A stretch of 64,000 nucleotides of DNA from Williamsia soli (GTDB lineage: Bacteria; Actinomycetota; Actinomycetes; Mycobacteriales; Mycobacteriaceae), in contig NZ_JAFRDR010000003.1 of the NCBI RefSeq assembly GCF_017377795.1, positions 705,948-769,947 on the forward strand. The letters run 5' to 3'. This document shows positions 16,985 through 26,483 of this stretch, piece after piece. The notes below the pieces were generated by a model, which saw nothing but the letters and a program-made list of their open reading frames with translations, was not told where the DNA came from and made no database searches. Within the stretch, counting starts at the first letter, position 1. Each line of letters begins with the position of its first letter. The position numbers were made by a program, and so were the translations under genes.

Positions 16985-18496
16985 TCACCTCTCTGTCGTC
17001 GGCGGCACCGCCCGTCGGCGACCTTCTCCGCCGGTGGATAGGAACGTGCCCCCCGCACTGCCATTCGCACGCGGCAACGTGGAGAGAAGACGGTCCACGG
17101 AAAGGCCCGCGGTGCGACCGCGGCCCGACCTCGACGTTGCTCGGGGGTATCCGTTGAGGACTACGCCGACCACCGGGACATCGGCGAGCGACAACCGTTC
17201 GAGGGCATCACTCAAGTCGTTGTACCGGGTGCGATTGGACCGCGCGACGACCAGCACGCCATCGGCTGCGCGCGCCAGCACGATCGCGTCAGAAGAGGTA
17301 CCGAGCGACGTCGAGTCGACGATGACATAGTCGGCGCGCGTCGCCAGGTCCGCGAGCCCTGCCCTCATCCGTCCTGTGGCCAGCAACTCGGAGGGACTGT
17401 CCGCGGACGAGCCACCCGAGACGACCCACAGACGCGGCTGCCAACTCGCGCTCGGGAACTCGCCGATGTCGCGCTGGGTGCGCAGATAGTCGGACAACCC
17501 GTCGGCGGTGCCACCACCTGCGTGGTGAGCACCCTCCTCCCCGGCTACCAGAGCGGCGTCTACGAATACGACGTCCGAGCCCGCTTCGGCAAGTGCCACC
17601 GCAAGATTGACAGCAGTTGTCGTCTTTCCATCGCCATCGGTCGCACTCGTCACGACGATTGTCCGGAAGCCGTGGTTGTCCGGTTGCTCACCCGTGATCG
17701 TGGTTCGCAGTCGGCGGAAGGCCTCGGCAGCGCCGCCCGAACCGCGGAAGTCGACGAGGCCGGATGAGGAGAGCGATTTGTCTGCCGGAATGCTGGCCAC
17801 CACCGGCCCCGACAGGAACGTACCGAGCGCGGTGTCGCCCTGGACGCGGCGGCTGAGCTGGGCCCGCAGGTAGCTGTACAACAAGCCGACCAACAGTCCG
17901 GCGGCGATCCCGAGCGCGATGTTGCGCCCGTAGTTGCGGCCGACCCCCGAGGTGTCGGGTGTCGCCGGGGTCACCAGTGACAGTCGCGTCGGGGCCGCCG
18001 CGTCGTCACCTGGCGCACCGTTCGCCTGCTCGCCGTCGAGGGCGGCGACAGTCGGTGGGAGAGCCGCCGCGAGCGCGTTGGCGAGGGCAGCCGACTCGTC
18101 GGCGTCATCGGTCCGCACGGTGACCGTCAAGATCGCGCTGCCCTCGTTCGCACCTGCAGTCGTTGCATCCCGCACCTGCGACACCGACATCTGAATCCCG
18201 CTGTCGGCCAGCGCGGTCGCGATGAGTCGGTCCGACGTCAACAATTCGGTGAAGGCCTCGGTCCGCTGCCGACTGGTGCTCTCGCTGTCGCTGGTCCGCG
18301 GCGTCTGGTAGATCGTAGCGGTCGACTCGTAGGCCGGTGCCTGCTGTGTGGTCAGGATGAGGCCGAGTGCGCCACCGACCACCACGCACACGAGCACGAC
18401 GATCCAGCTGCTCCGCAGCGCGCCGATCGTCGAACGAAGCCAATCACTTCCGACGTTGTCGGGTCGATAGGCGATTCCACGTTGATTGTTACTCAC
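16985..18496 (-). CDS. Wzz-type co-polymerase fused to BY-kinase-like ATPase with degenerate Walker A'
   Basis: 503 aa from an ATG at 18496. Residues about 28-50 (SSWIVVLVCVVVGGALGLIL) and about 195-215 are the two membrane segments that bracket the Wzz extracellular region; the cytoplasmic ATPase follows. Walker A is present (SATDGDGKTTTAVNLA, about 284). The A' motif, normally hhhDxDxR, reads VVFVDAALVAG, so the second Asp and the Arg are missing. Walker B reads YVIVDSTSL. The C-terminal tail has no Tyr cluster for autophosphorylation. Known BY-kinases set chain length through cycles of tail phosphorylation; this copy is probably a poor kinase or a structural chain-length factor. It overlaps the preceding Wzy-like gene by 8 bp. 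The copy at 50266 is intact. Confidence 0.85.
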   Translation of the reverse strand: MSNNQRGIAYRPDNVGSDWLRSTIGALRSSWIVVLVCVVVGGALGLILTTQQAPAYESTATIYQTPRTSDSESTSRQRTEAFTELLTSDRLIATALADSGIQMSVSQVRDATTAGANEGSAILTVTVRTDDADESAALANALAAALPPTVAALDGEQANGAPGDDAAAPTRLSLVTPATPDTSGVGRNYGRNIALGIAAGLLVGLLYSYLRAQLSRRVQGDTALGTFLSGPVVASIPADKSLSSSGLVDFRGSGGAAEAFRRLRTTITGEQPDNHGFRTIVVTSATDGDGKTTTAVNLAVALAEAGSDVVFVDAALVAGEEGAHHAGGGTADGLSDYLRTQRDIGEFPSASWQPRLWVVSGGSSADSPSELLATGRMRAGLADLATRADYVIVDSTSLGTSSDAIVLARAADGVLVVARSNRTRYNDLSDALERLSLADVPVVGVVLNGYPRATSRSGRGRTAGLSVDRLLSTLPRANGSAGGTFLSTGGEGRRRAVPPTTER

Positions 18497-19859
18497 CGGA
18501 CTTCAGTTCCCCTCTCGAGGCGCGGAGTCCCCGCGCCCTCCCCGCCTTCGTGCTCGCACTGGCGAAGAACGCGCCGACGAGCGTGAGAAGTACGAGGAAT
18601 ACGACAATTCCTTGGGTCAACAATTGGATTCGCCACACCTCGGCGAAGCAGTAACCGATCACTCCCGCGGAGCCCGCGAGTACCGGCCCATAAGTCATGA
18701 AACGGCCGAAGATGTACCCGGCCAAAGGGAAGAGAAGCAGTGTGTACAACCAGCCCCAGGCACCGAACTCAGAATAGGTGTCGGCGAACTCGGAGTTGGT
18801 GGTGAAGTTGGACGCGGACGACACGGTGAATTCGTATGCGTCTGCGCTCACCGATTCCTTGGAACGGTTGACCTCTGCCGGAACGACAAAGCTGGGGAGC
18901 GCGGCGTAGATCGACTCCACCGGTCCCCCGGGCCTCTCGAAGCTACCCCGCATGATGGCGTCCGAGACGCCGAGCGACACCTGCGCCGGCACCGCCAGAT
19001 ATGCGCCTGACTGATACAGATTCATGGCCACGGGATTGGTGACTCCCGCATCGCGGTAATAGTTTCCATTCCGGACGAAATTCAAAGCCGTCAGGAGCGA
19101 GAACAGGATCAGGACGGCAACGACGAGGTGCCACGGCCGGACAGATCTCTGACCACCTGGTCTCCTACGGCGGTGGGCGACTGCCCAGATGAAGACATAG
19201 ACGACGATCGCCATCAGCAGCGAGAGGCGCGATGCGATCAGGGAATTGAGCAGCAGGAGAGCCACCGCGATCAGCATCCAGACGATGCCGATCACCTTTT
19301 TGCGCCACAGGTAGACGGCAATCGGTGCGGCGAGGATGGTCGCGTACCGGAGAGTGGGTATCCCGGCCGAGTCCGGGAGAGCCTCGGTGAACGAATTGCC
19401 CGTCTGCGAGGTCAATGAGCCGATGATCGAGGTCGCACCGGCAATCGTGTAGAACGAGAAGCCGACCCCGATCGTCGCAGCAGCCAGGATCGTGAAGAAG
19501 TAGCGACGCTCGAAGGTCGCGGTGCTGGACCGCTCGTTCAGCTCCGGGTCCGGTGCGGTTCCCGACCCCAGCCGCCAGCCGATCGTCGCGAGCACGACCA
19601 CTGCTCCGTACCAGACGAAGAGCATCGTCACCCCGGGAACGGTGATCGATGCCGGTTGCAGGAATCCACGGAGTTGCATCACCGATCCGGCAGGACACCC
19701 GCCCGCGGAACACCACCCGATCAACGACATCCACGAGATGAAAGAGGCGGCAACCGGAACGAGGATCAATACGGCCGGAGTGAGCAATCGTGCGACGGCG
19801 CTGCGCCTGGGCGGAGTATCGGAGCCGCTCTCGGACAGCAGGCTTTGCGCCTGGGTCAA
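18489..19859 (-). CDS. Polysaccharide repeat-unit polymerase-like membrane protein (Wzy-like), locus A
   Basis: About 456 aa, reading from TTG 19859, which has no good ribosome site; a later start is possible. At least ten hydrophobic segments are spread across the protein, with a long external loop at about 275-370 (from NGNYYRDAGVTN to TYSEFGAWGW). This is the usual topology of O-antigen/exopolysaccharide polymerases, whose sequences are otherwise very divergent. It joins repeat units on the outer face after flipping. It is followed with an 8-bp overlap by the Wzz/BY-kinase-like gene, the expected partner. The call rests on topology and neighbours, not on a signature motif. A second Wzy candidate is at 53069. 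Confidence 0.65.
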   Translation of the reverse strand: MTQAQSLLSESGSDTPPRRSAVARLLTPAVLILVPVAASFISWMSLIGWCSAGGCPAGSVMQLRGFLQPASITVPGVTMLFVWYGAVVVLATIGWRLGSGTAPDPELNERSSTATFERRYFFTILAAATIGVGFSFYTIAGATSIIGSLTSQTGNSFTEALPDSAGIPTLRYATILAAPIAVYLWRKKVIGIVWMLIAVALLLLNSLIASRLSLLMAIVVYVFIWAVAHRRRRPGGQRSVRPWHLVVAVLILFSLLTALNFVRNGNYYRDAGVTNPVAMNLYQSGAYLAVPAQVSLGVSDAIMRGSFERPGGPVESIYAALPSFVVPAEVNRSKESVSADAYEFTVSSASNFTTNSEFADTYSEFGAWGWLYTLLLFPLAGYIFGRFMTYGPVLAGSAGVIGYCFAEVWRIQLLTQGIVVFLVLLTLVGAFFASASTKAGRARGLRASRGELKSGE

Positions 19860-20126
19860 GACGAGAACATTCTGTGCCGCACAAGGTCCAGAGCAACGAG
19901 AGCGCGAGTTGCGTCCATCATCGCCAGACCCTCCAGTTGTCGCTCAAAGATGGCTCGATTCCCGCGAGCAAAGCGCCACATCGTCGCTTACACTGACGCA
20001 GGTGAAGCGTATCCTACGGCACCGATCAGCGATTCTGCGCTCTGTGCGAATCGGCACTCTGTTCCCAGCAGCTGAGAAGAACGGTCGGTAACGGAACGTC
20101 GATTCGCCGCGACACATCTAAACAAC

Positions 20127-21059
20127 ATGACTGACAACTCGCGCTCATCCATGCCGCAAAACCGTGACACCGCCGACTCCCGCCCCTCGTTCGGCATGGC
20201 GATCACCACGGTCGGACGGTGGGATCACATCTGCCGGCTTCTCGATGATCTTGCCGCTCAGACTTTCCCACCTCACACGGTTTCCATCGCCTACGACGAC
20301 AACGAAGATGCCGCGTCCGGCCTGGAGAGAGTCATGCGCGAGTTCTCGCCGAAATTGACGATTCGGACAGTTGTGAAACATGGTGGCAGCACAGCGGGGC
20401 ACAACACCGCGGTGTCGGTGCTCGATGACGAGGTCGATTGGATTTATCTGCTCACCGACAATTGCAGGCTGGAACCCGACCTCCTCGAACGGCTCGCTCC
20501 GCATTGCGTGTCTCCGGCAACGTTGTGCGCGATGCGCCTTGTCGACGCAGACGGGAACAGGAACAAGGTGCCTGCCCCGGGTACGCCGTTCAACAGGCGC
20601 AACGCGTGGTCGGCAGTTGTGCCGGCGATGGCGATCAGCCGGCGACACTATGAGGCGATCGGCGGGTTCGACACCACGATCGGTTCAGGGTCCGAATCCC
20701 CGTGGCAGAGCGGGGACGAGACCGACCTCGTGTTGAAGCTCGCTCAGGCGGACGACTTCTCGATCCGCTGGGTGCCTGAGATCACGGTCACAGGACACAC
20801 GGACTTCACCCACCTCACCCCTGAGGAACGGCGCCGCAAATTGCGGAATTACGGGCGCGGCACCGGTTATATGTTCCGGCGCTGGGATTACCCGGCGCGC
20901 GACAAGATCCGTTTCCTCGCCGGGGCCGCTAGTCTCCCGCTACGCGAACCCAAGAAATATCGATTCCGGGACGGTCTCGTACTGCTCATCGGGCGCAGCG
21001 AGGGCATTCTCGGCCGCAAGTTCACTCGGAAATCTGACCATCGAGCTGTCCTGCGGTGA
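20127..21059 (+). CDS. GT2-family glycosyltransferase
   Basis: 310 aa from ATG 20127; no clear ribosome site, so the start is tentative. It is a GT-A enzyme: FGMAITTVGRWDHICRLLDD opens the nucleotide-binding half, STAGHNTAV and WIYLLTDNC follow, and SGDETDLVLKL with WVPEITVTGH forms the acceptor side. The metal-binding DxD position reads TDN, so the second acidic residue is replaced by Asn. There is no transmembrane tail. It lies in a plus-strand unit with the flippase (21091) and the glycosylphosphotransferase (22441), so it probably adds an early sugar of the locus A repeat unit. The 266-bp stretch upstream holds the divergent promoters for it and for the Wzy-like gene. Confidence 0.8.
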   Translation: MTDNSRSSMPQNRDTADSRPSFGMAITTVGRWDHICRLLDDLAAQTFPPHTVSIAYDDNEDAASGLERVMREFSPKLTIRTVVKHGGSTAGHNTAVSVLDDEVDWIYLLTDNCRLEPDLLERLAPHCVSPATLCAMRLVDADGNRNKVPAPGTPFNRRNAWSAVVPAMAISRRHYEAIGGFDTTIGSGSESPWQSGDETDLVLKLAQADDFSIRWVPEITVTGHTDFTHLTPEERRRKLRNYGRGTGYMFRRWDYPARDKIRFLAGAASLPLREPKKYRFRDGLVLLIGRSEGILGRKFTRKSDHRAVLR

Positions 21060-21090
21060 GGTTCAGACTCCAGACATTCGAGCCTGTCGC

Positions 21091-22293
21091 GTGCTGAGGA
21101 GGCTCCGGTCGATCCGGGTGACCGCCAAGCATCTGCAGGCAGCGACGCAAATCGTTGCCGGTCTCGCGCTCAACGTGTTCCCCGCGATATTCATCGCGGT
21201 GTTCGCGCGGGTGGCGCCGATCGAACAACAGGGCCAGCTCGCGGTCTCGCTGACCGTCGGAACCTACGTCGCCCAGCTTCTTTCGGCCTTTGTCGTCGAG
21301 TCTCGTCTGGCCACGCCCGAGGCCGATCACGACCTGTTCATGCCGTGGTGGATGGCACTGCTCAGCGTCGTGTCCGGGGTCCTGCTCATCGTGAGTCCCA
21401 CGGTTCCGCCGACTCCGATCATTCTGATCGGCGTCCTCGGGTTGTCCTCCGGTCTCCTGATGGCCCGGACCATCGGGGTGGTGCGAGGCAGATGGAAACT
21501 CGAGTCGGCGGCGGCCTTCCTGTTGGTCGGTGGCTGCCTCGCAGCGCTCCTGCTGGCCGTGTTCGACAACCCCAACTGTGTGAGGGTCCTTGCGGCGAGT
21601 GCGGTCGTCGCGATCCTCGTGAGGTACTGGCCGCGTCCCGCGCACCGCGACACCGGGATGCCGCCGGACCTCCGCCGAGCAGCCTGGGTCACCGGCGAGA
21701 CCGCAACGGTCGGAAGCGTGCAGCCGACCCTGCAGGCCTTCATCCTCGTTCTGCTCGGACCCGCCGCCTCGGTCGGATTCCGGGTCATCTCGACGATCTC
21801 GGGCGTGCTCGAACCGATTCTTGCGTACGGCCGCGTCCGACAGCTCGCCCACGGTCACCGCGGCGAGGTCGCTCACGTGGCGCTGATCTTCGTCCTCGGA
21901 ACGGCCGCGATATTCGTTGCGGCGTATCTGGGTTTATGGAGCATGATTTTCGGCCCCGCATGGAGCAGCACGTTACTTCCCGGGCTGGCAATAGCCTGCC
22001 TGTGGAAAGCGACCATGCTGTTCTCGACGATTCCCTTTGCTGCCTTGCGGCGAGTCGGCCAGACCAGGCAGGTGTTCTGGCTCCGTGCGGCGAATACCGC
22101 GTTGTACGTCGCGTTGGGGCTGGGGTTTCTGTTCGCGTTCGACAGCGGAGTCGCCGTGTTCTTGTCGTTTGTGGTCACCGAGGTCATCATGTTCGTTCCC
22201 TATCACCTGGCCGCCAGAAAATACTCTCCCGACTACCGGGCAAGTACCACTGTGCGAGGCGATCGCACAGCAGGGGAACCTGGAAAAGAATGA
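21091..22293 (+). CDS. Wzx-like polysaccharide flippase, locus A
   Basis: 400 aa from GTG 21091, 31 bp after the GT2 stop. The protein is almost entirely hydrophobic helices (about 10-12), beginning with a basic N-terminus and a segment around NVFPAIFIAVFARVAP. It has the even helix spacing of MOP-superfamily lipid-linked oligosaccharide flippases. Together with the Wzy-like, Wzz-like and glycosylphosphotransferase genes it completes a Wzx/Wzy pathway. No signature motif exists for Wzx, so the call is by topology and place. Predicted substrate: the undecaprenyl-pyrophosphate-linked repeat unit of locus A. Confidence 0.65.
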   Translation: MLRRLRSIRVTAKHLQAATQIVAGLALNVFPAIFIAVFARVAPIEQQGQLAVSLTVGTYVAQLLSAFVVESRLATPEADHDLFMPWWMALLSVVSGVLLIVSPTVPPTPIILIGVLGLSSGLLMARTIGVVRGRWKLESAAAFLLVGGCLAALLLAVFDNPNCVRVLAASAVVAILVRYWPRPAHRDTGMPPDLRRAAWVTGETATVGSVQPTLQAFILVLLGPAASVGFRVISTISGVLEPILAYGRVRQLAHGHRGEVAHVALIFVLGTAAIFVAAYLGLWSMIFGPAWSSTLLPGLAIACLWKATMLFSTIPFAALRRVGQTRQVFWLRAANTALYVALGLGFLFAFDSGVAVFLSFVVTEVIMFVPYHLAARKYSPDYRASTTVRGDRTAGEPGKE

Positions 22294-22440
22294 CCCGAAA
22301 TATAGGCTCAGCTGGCGGTATTCGACCAAGTATCAGTACAGTGATCACGCAATGGGAAGCATCCACGTTGCGTGGACGGGGAGCCGACGGATGCACCGCG
22401 AGATAGTCGCCCGCTTGGGTCGAACAGCCGGAGAGCAACG

Positions 22441-23847
22441 TTGAAATTGTCCAACTTCACCCCCGAACGCAAACAGCAGGAAACCCGCGCTTCGGGCGAC
22501 TCCACGCGACCGCGAATGTCGATTCTCCGTTATCGCGTCGACGTGATCTTGGCCGCGCTGGACTTCTTGCTGGTTACCATAGGCCTGAGTGTCCTCTGGC
22601 ATTCGATGATCGAGGCCCTCGTCGCCGGCGTAGTGGTCGTCCTACTCATCGAATTGGCCGGCCACTACCAGAATCAGATCACCCTGTCGGCGCTCGATGA
22701 GATACCTCGACTGGCCGGCACCTGCATCATTGCGATCTTCCTGATCACCGTCTTGTTCGATGTCGAGACGACAACCCTGGAGATCTTCACCAGGGCACTG
22801 CTGCTCTTCGCCGCATTGTTCGCGCTACGGGTCATCTATTACGGGGTCCGGCGGAGGCGGCGGGCACGCAACGTCAGTTCGCGAAGCCGCACCGTCATCA
22901 TCGGCGGTGGGGTGGTGGCTGCCGAGCTGATCGAACGGATTGCCGAGCACCCGGAGTTCGGACTCGAACCCGTCGCCGTCATCGATCGGGACCCGCTCTT
23001 CGATACGCGCTCGCTCCGCATTCCGGTCATCGCCGACATCTCTTTGCGCGAACTCGTGGTGCGCGAACGCGTGGGCACAGTCATCGTCGCTTTCACCAAT
23101 ACCGCCGACTCCGCACTGGTCTCACCACTGCGCGAGTGCGGAGAACTCGACTGCGAAATCTACATAGTGCCGCGGTTGTTCGAGTTCACCCATCTCAGCG
23201 CAGACATGGATCGAGTGCACACCATTCCCCTGATGAAGGTGCGCCGCAACGCGTACCGCAGTTGGTACTGGCGCTGTAAGCGGGTGTTCGACTGCACAGC
23301 AGCTCTGATCGCCCTCGTCGTGTTGTCCCCGCTCATGGCCGCAGCCGCAGTGGCCGTGTACCTCGGCAATCGTCGTGCACCCATCATCTTCCGGCAGGTC
23401 AGGGTCGGCCGGCACAGCAAAGAGTTCACCCTCTACAAGTTCCGTTCCATGAACCCTGTGGCTGCGTCCGCCTCGGACAAGGACTGGAATCCCGGCACGG
23501 CGTCGCCGCGGTTGAACACTGTCGGCCGCATTCTCCGCAAGACTTCCATCGACGAACTCCCCCAGTTGTGGAATGTCGTGCGCGGCGACATGTCGCTCGT
23601 CGGACCGCGTCCGGAGCGACCACATTTCGTCGAACAGTTCCGAGAGTCCGTGACGTCGTACGGAGATCGGCATCGCGTCGATGTCGGACTGACCGGGTGG
23701 GCCGCGATCAACGGCCTGCGCGGCGACACCAGCATCCGAGACCGGGCGCTCTACGACAATTTCTACATCGAGAACTGGTCGGTGTGGCTCGACATCAAGA
23801 TCATCATCCTGACGATTCGGGCTGTCGTCCGCGGCACCGGCTCGTAG
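22441..23847 (+). CDS. Polyprenyl glycosylphosphotransferase (WbaP/ExoY type), locus A
   Basis: About 468 aa. TTG 22441 is preferred because ggagag at 22430-22435 lies 5 nt upstream; a GTG at 22372 is in frame but unsupported. Four membrane segments lie in residues about 30-125, then a Rossmann-like CoA-binding domain (TVIIGGGVVAAELIERI). From about 279 the catalytic sugar-transferase domain follows: KRVFDCTAALIAL with one membrane helix, LYKFRSM, the essential SIDELPQLWNVVRGDMSLVGPRPE, and GLTGWAAINGLRG. It transfers sugar-1-phosphate from an NDP-sugar to undecaprenyl phosphate, starting repeat-unit synthesis. It ends the plus-strand unit of locus A. The paralogue at 60866 differs enough to suggest a different first sugar. 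Confidence 0.9.
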   Translation: MKLSNFTPERKQQETRASGDSTRPRMSILRYRVDVILAALDFLLVTIGLSVLWHSMIEALVAGVVVVLLIELAGHYQNQITLSALDEIPRLAGTCIIAIFLITVLFDVETTTLEIFTRALLLFAALFALRVIYYGVRRRRRARNVSSRSRTVIIGGGVVAAELIERIAEHPEFGLEPVAVIDRDPLFDTRSLRIPVIADISLRELVVRERVGTVIVAFTNTADSALVSPLRECGELDCEIYIVPRLFEFTHLSADMDRVHTIPLMKVRRNAYRSWYWRCKRVFDCTAALIALVVLSPLMAAAAVAVYLGNRRAPIIFRQVRVGRHSKEFTLYKFRSMNPVAASASDKDWNPGTASPRLNTVGRILRKTSIDELPQLWNVVRGDMSLVGPRPERPHFVEQFRESVTSYGDRHRVDVGLTGWAAINGLRGDTSIRDRALYDNFYIENWSVWLDIKIIILTIRAVVRGTGS

Positions 23848-23875
23848 CGCCCCGGCACAGCTACGGACGCGTCCC

Positions 23876-24883
23876 CTACGCCCCGATCGACCGGAGGCCG
23901 TCGCGTCCGATGGAGTCGAAGTCGACCGTGCGCCCGCCTCCGGCCATCTTCGCCGCGTACATCGCTTCGTCGGCGTCGCGGATGATGTCGGCAGCCGGCT
24001 GATCGCCTCGACCCCGAACCCACACCACACCGACGCTTGCACTGATCACAAACTTCTGTCCGCGGATGGCAACCGGCTCGGCGAGGCTCTGGTGGATCAT
24101 GCGTGAGATCCAGTCCACCTCGTCCCGATCGTCGCTGTCGATCACAGCGATGAACTCGTCGCCTCCGAGTCTGCCGACGAACCCCTGTGTAGGGGTCAGC
24201 GAGTGCAGGCGCCGGGCCACCGCGATCAGCGCCCGGTCCCCGCCTGCGTGGCCGAACGTGTCGTTGACCCGTTTCATGTGGTCGAGGTCGACGAACATGA
24301 CCGCGAGAGATCGTGGCTGTCCATCGCCTTGCAGTCGCTCGGTCAGTGTCGTCTGCAGCCGCGCGAGCGCGGCGGGCCGATTCAGGAGTCCGGTCATGTG
24401 GTCGTGCTGGGCGGCGTAGGCCAACCGTCGCCATGACGCCTGCTTTTCGGTGATGTCCCGGATCGACACCGCGATGGTCGGATCGTCGTCGGCGCTCCCG
24501 TCGACGAGCACTGCGTTGCACTTCAGATGCACACGTCGCCCGCTGGGCAGCACGTAGCCGACGATCATTCCGCTGACGGGCCGTCCGGTCCGGATCACCA
24601 TCCGATCCGGGTACGAGCCCGGAGTGAGGGGTGAGCCCTCCGCGTCGGTGAAGCTCAGCACGCCGGCCAAACCGCCGCCGAGGCCGAGGTGACGTGCATC
24701 CAATTCGAGCAGCTCGCGTGCCGCGGGATTGGCGACGCGGATGCCCTGGCGAGCGGAGACAACAACGACCGCTTCGAGCAGCGAGCTGATGACGGACGCG
24801 TGATCGAGGCCCGCGTCTCGGCCGTCGGATCCGGGCGTCGGGGCTGTGCGATTCGGTGTGTTGTGTCGCGCAAAAGTTTTCAT
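23876..24883 (-). CDS. PAS-GGDEF diguanylate cyclase
   Basis: 335 aa from ATG 24883 with a purine-rich stretch upstream. Residues about 20-150 form a PAS-like sensor (LLEAVVVVSARQGIRVANPAA through SIRDITEKQ). The GGDEF domain follows: HDHMTGLLNR, FVDLDHMKRVND, GRLGGDEFIA at about 238-242 and DADEAMYAAK. All catalytic residues are there, so it should make c-di-GMP. The I-site position before the signature lacks RxxD. There is no membrane segment, so the sensor is cytoplasmic. It is a paralogue of the protein at 25205, with which it shares the C-terminal GGG.TVDFD block; that gene lies upstream on the same strand. Confidence 0.85.
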   Translation of the reverse strand: MKTFARHNTPNRTAPTPGSDGRDAGLDHASVISSLLEAVVVVSARQGIRVANPAARELLELDARHLGLGGGLAGVLSFTDAEGSPLTPGSYPDRMVIRTGRPVSGMIVGYVLPSGRRVHLKCNAVLVDGSADDDPTIAVSIRDITEKQASWRRLAYAAQHDHMTGLLNRPAALARLQTTLTERLQGDGQPRSLAVMFVDLDHMKRVNDTFGHAGGDRALIAVARRLHSLTPTQGFVGRLGGDEFIAVIDSDDRDEVDWISRMIHQSLAEPVAIRGQKFVISASVGVVWVRGRGDQPAADIIRDADEAMYAAKMAGGGRTVDFDSIGRDGLRSIGA

Positions 24884-25204
24884 CTCTTGCGAGTCCCCTT
24901 GGTAGTCATGGCCGAGTACGTGCGTATCGTCTGCTGTCGATCCTGTACGGCTGCTCAGATACCCGCAACAACGGATTTCGGAGCGGCTAACTAAAGTTAA
25001 ACGGGGCACCGTGATCGCAACGATCATTTGCGAGTGTGAGTAGACGCCCAGCCCGTGACGACCCCACAGCAGGCCCCCAAGATTGGTGTCGTGCGGCCTG
25101 CCGTCAACTCATGCCATCGCCAGTGCTATGACGCATTTCACTGGCTTGACATCTGTGCAAATTAAATATTTCAAACCACAGGCGGCGCGTGGCTAACAGC
25201 CGGT
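24884..25204. other. Intergenic region between the two PAS-GGDEF genes, 321 bp
   Basis: No gene is seen. The part from about 25140 to 25180 is locally AT-rich (attaaatatttcaaa at about 25160-25175) in otherwise GC-rich sequence and could be the promoter of the downstream cyclase on the minus strand. No convincing -35/-10 pair, terminator or riboswitch fold was found by eye. Confidence 0.4.
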
Positions 25205-26179
25205 TCAGACGCCGGTGAGGCGGAGGCGATCGAAGTCGACGGTGTGGCCGCCGCCCTTCATCTTCGCGTGGTACATCGCGGTGTCGGCGTCGCTGATGAT
25301 GTCTTCGGCGCTGCGGCTGTCGTTGGGTCGCAACCGAACGAGTCCCACACTCGCCCGCATCCGCAGGTCGTTGCCGTCGATGTCGGTGGGATCGGTGAGC
25401 AACAGGTGGATCAGATCAGAGATGTCCTCGATGCCGTCCTCGTCGAGTCCGGTCAGGACGGCGACGAACTCGGCCCCGACGACGCGGCCCACCAGATGCC
25501 GCGACGGCAATGCCGCACGAAGCCGCTCGGCGGTCATCGCCAGCGCCCGGTCACCACGCAGGTGCCCGAGGGAAACATTCAGCTCTTTGAGCTTGTCGAA
25601 GTTGATGACCATCACCACCGTCGACACGTCGGCGTCGTCGCTGCGGGTGGCGGCGAGCAGGTCACCGATCTGCCCGAGGACGAAGGTCAGGTTCGGGAGT
25701 CCGGTGACGGCGTCGTAGTTGTCACTCTTGTGCACGCGCTCACGCAGCCTGTGCAGCTCGGTGATGTCGGATAAGGCCACCACCACAGACGACTCCGGAT
25801 CGGACTCGTCCATCAAAGATACGCTGCAACACAACCACATTCGTTCGCCGTCGGGTCGATCGATCTGGATCTCCAGATCCCTGACCGCTCGCCGATCCCT
25901 GACGATGGTGTTGTGGGGCAATTGCTCGAAGGTGATTTCCTTGCCATCCGCCAGATACATCGTCTGGGGGCGGGCGATGTCCACCCGGGCACCACCGCGG
26001 CCCTCGAGTATCGCGAGCAGCTCCCGCGCCGTGTCGTTGGCTACCTCGATGTCACCGTGGGGCGACAGGATCAGCACTCCAGGCGACAACGTATCCACCA
26101 ACGCCATGAGCTCTGATCGCCCCCGCGCATGATTAACCAACCGCCCATTATTGGCGGCGATCTCGGATTCAGACAGCAT
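25205..26179 (-). CDS. PAS-GGDEF protein with degenerate active site
   Basis: 324 aa from ATG 26179. Residues about 20-150 are PAS-like (LVDTLSPGVLILSPHGDIEVAND to VALSDITELHRL). The GGDEF fold follows (NYDAVTGLPN, then ADTAMYHAKMKGGG), but the signature at about 234-238 reads VGAEF instead of GGDEF. The metal/substrate loop reads VINFDKLKELN rather than DxDxFKxxND. Losing the first Gly and the central Asp should abolish cyclisation, so this is a non-catalytic GGDEF, perhaps a sensor, GTP-binding or partner subunit. It precedes the intact paralogue at 23876 on the same strand, which suggests a duplicate that gave up catalysis and may regulate the active copy. Confidence 0.85.
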   Translation of the reverse strand: MLSESEIAANNGRLVNHARGRSELMALVDTLSPGVLILSPHGDIEVANDTARELLAILEGRGGARVDIARPQTMYLADGKEITFEQLPHNTIVRDRRAVRDLEIQIDRPDGERMWLCCSVSLMDESDPESSVVVALSDITELHRLRERVHKSDNYDAVTGLPNLTFVLGQIGDLLAATRSDDADVSTVVMVINFDKLKELNVSLGHLRGDRALAMTAERLRAALPSRHLVGRVVGAEFVAVLTGLDEDGIEDISDLIHLLLTDPTDIDGNDLRMRASVGLVRLRPNDSRSAEDIISDADTAMYHAKMKGGGHTVDFDRLRLTGV

Positions 26180-26291
26180 TCCCGACCCCTGGTATCCCTA
26201 GACCATCGAAAGTGAGTTTCACGATCACCTTTCGACACAGTATGCAGCATGTTGCAGCAAAAGAGCAGGGCCAACCACGACTTCAGTGCCC

Positions 26292-26483
26292 TCAGGAAGC
26301 CCTGGATCTCATGTCGTCGCCGTCGGGCGACTCCGGCCGCGCCTCCTTGATGTCGCGTAGCCGTATCGCCCGGCCCACCAGGATTGCAACAGCCACGGAG
26401 ATGGCGATCCACACCAGCACCGCGATGGTTATCACAACGGCAAGCACCAGTCCATAGTGCCAACAGATTGCCGTTTTGGACAC
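26292..26483 (-). CDS. Possible small single-span membrane protein
   Basis: About 63 aa if read from GTG 26483; the frame stays open upstream to 26579. It contains one strong hydrophobic helix (about residues 9-35: LVLAVVITIAVLVWIAISV...), a basic flank (GRAIRLRDIKEAR) and an acidic Ser-rich end. This is a plausible membrane microprotein with the charged end in the cytoplasm. No ribosome site is obvious and I recognise no family. It lies 112 bp upstream of the start of the PAS-GGDEF gene on the same strand and in the leader of the divergent gene at 26605. Chance hydrophobicity in GC-rich DNA cannot be excluded. Confidence 0.4.
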   Translation of the reverse strand: MSKTAICWHYGLVLAVVITIAVLVWIAISVAVAILVGRAIRLRDIKEARPESPDGDDMRSRAS

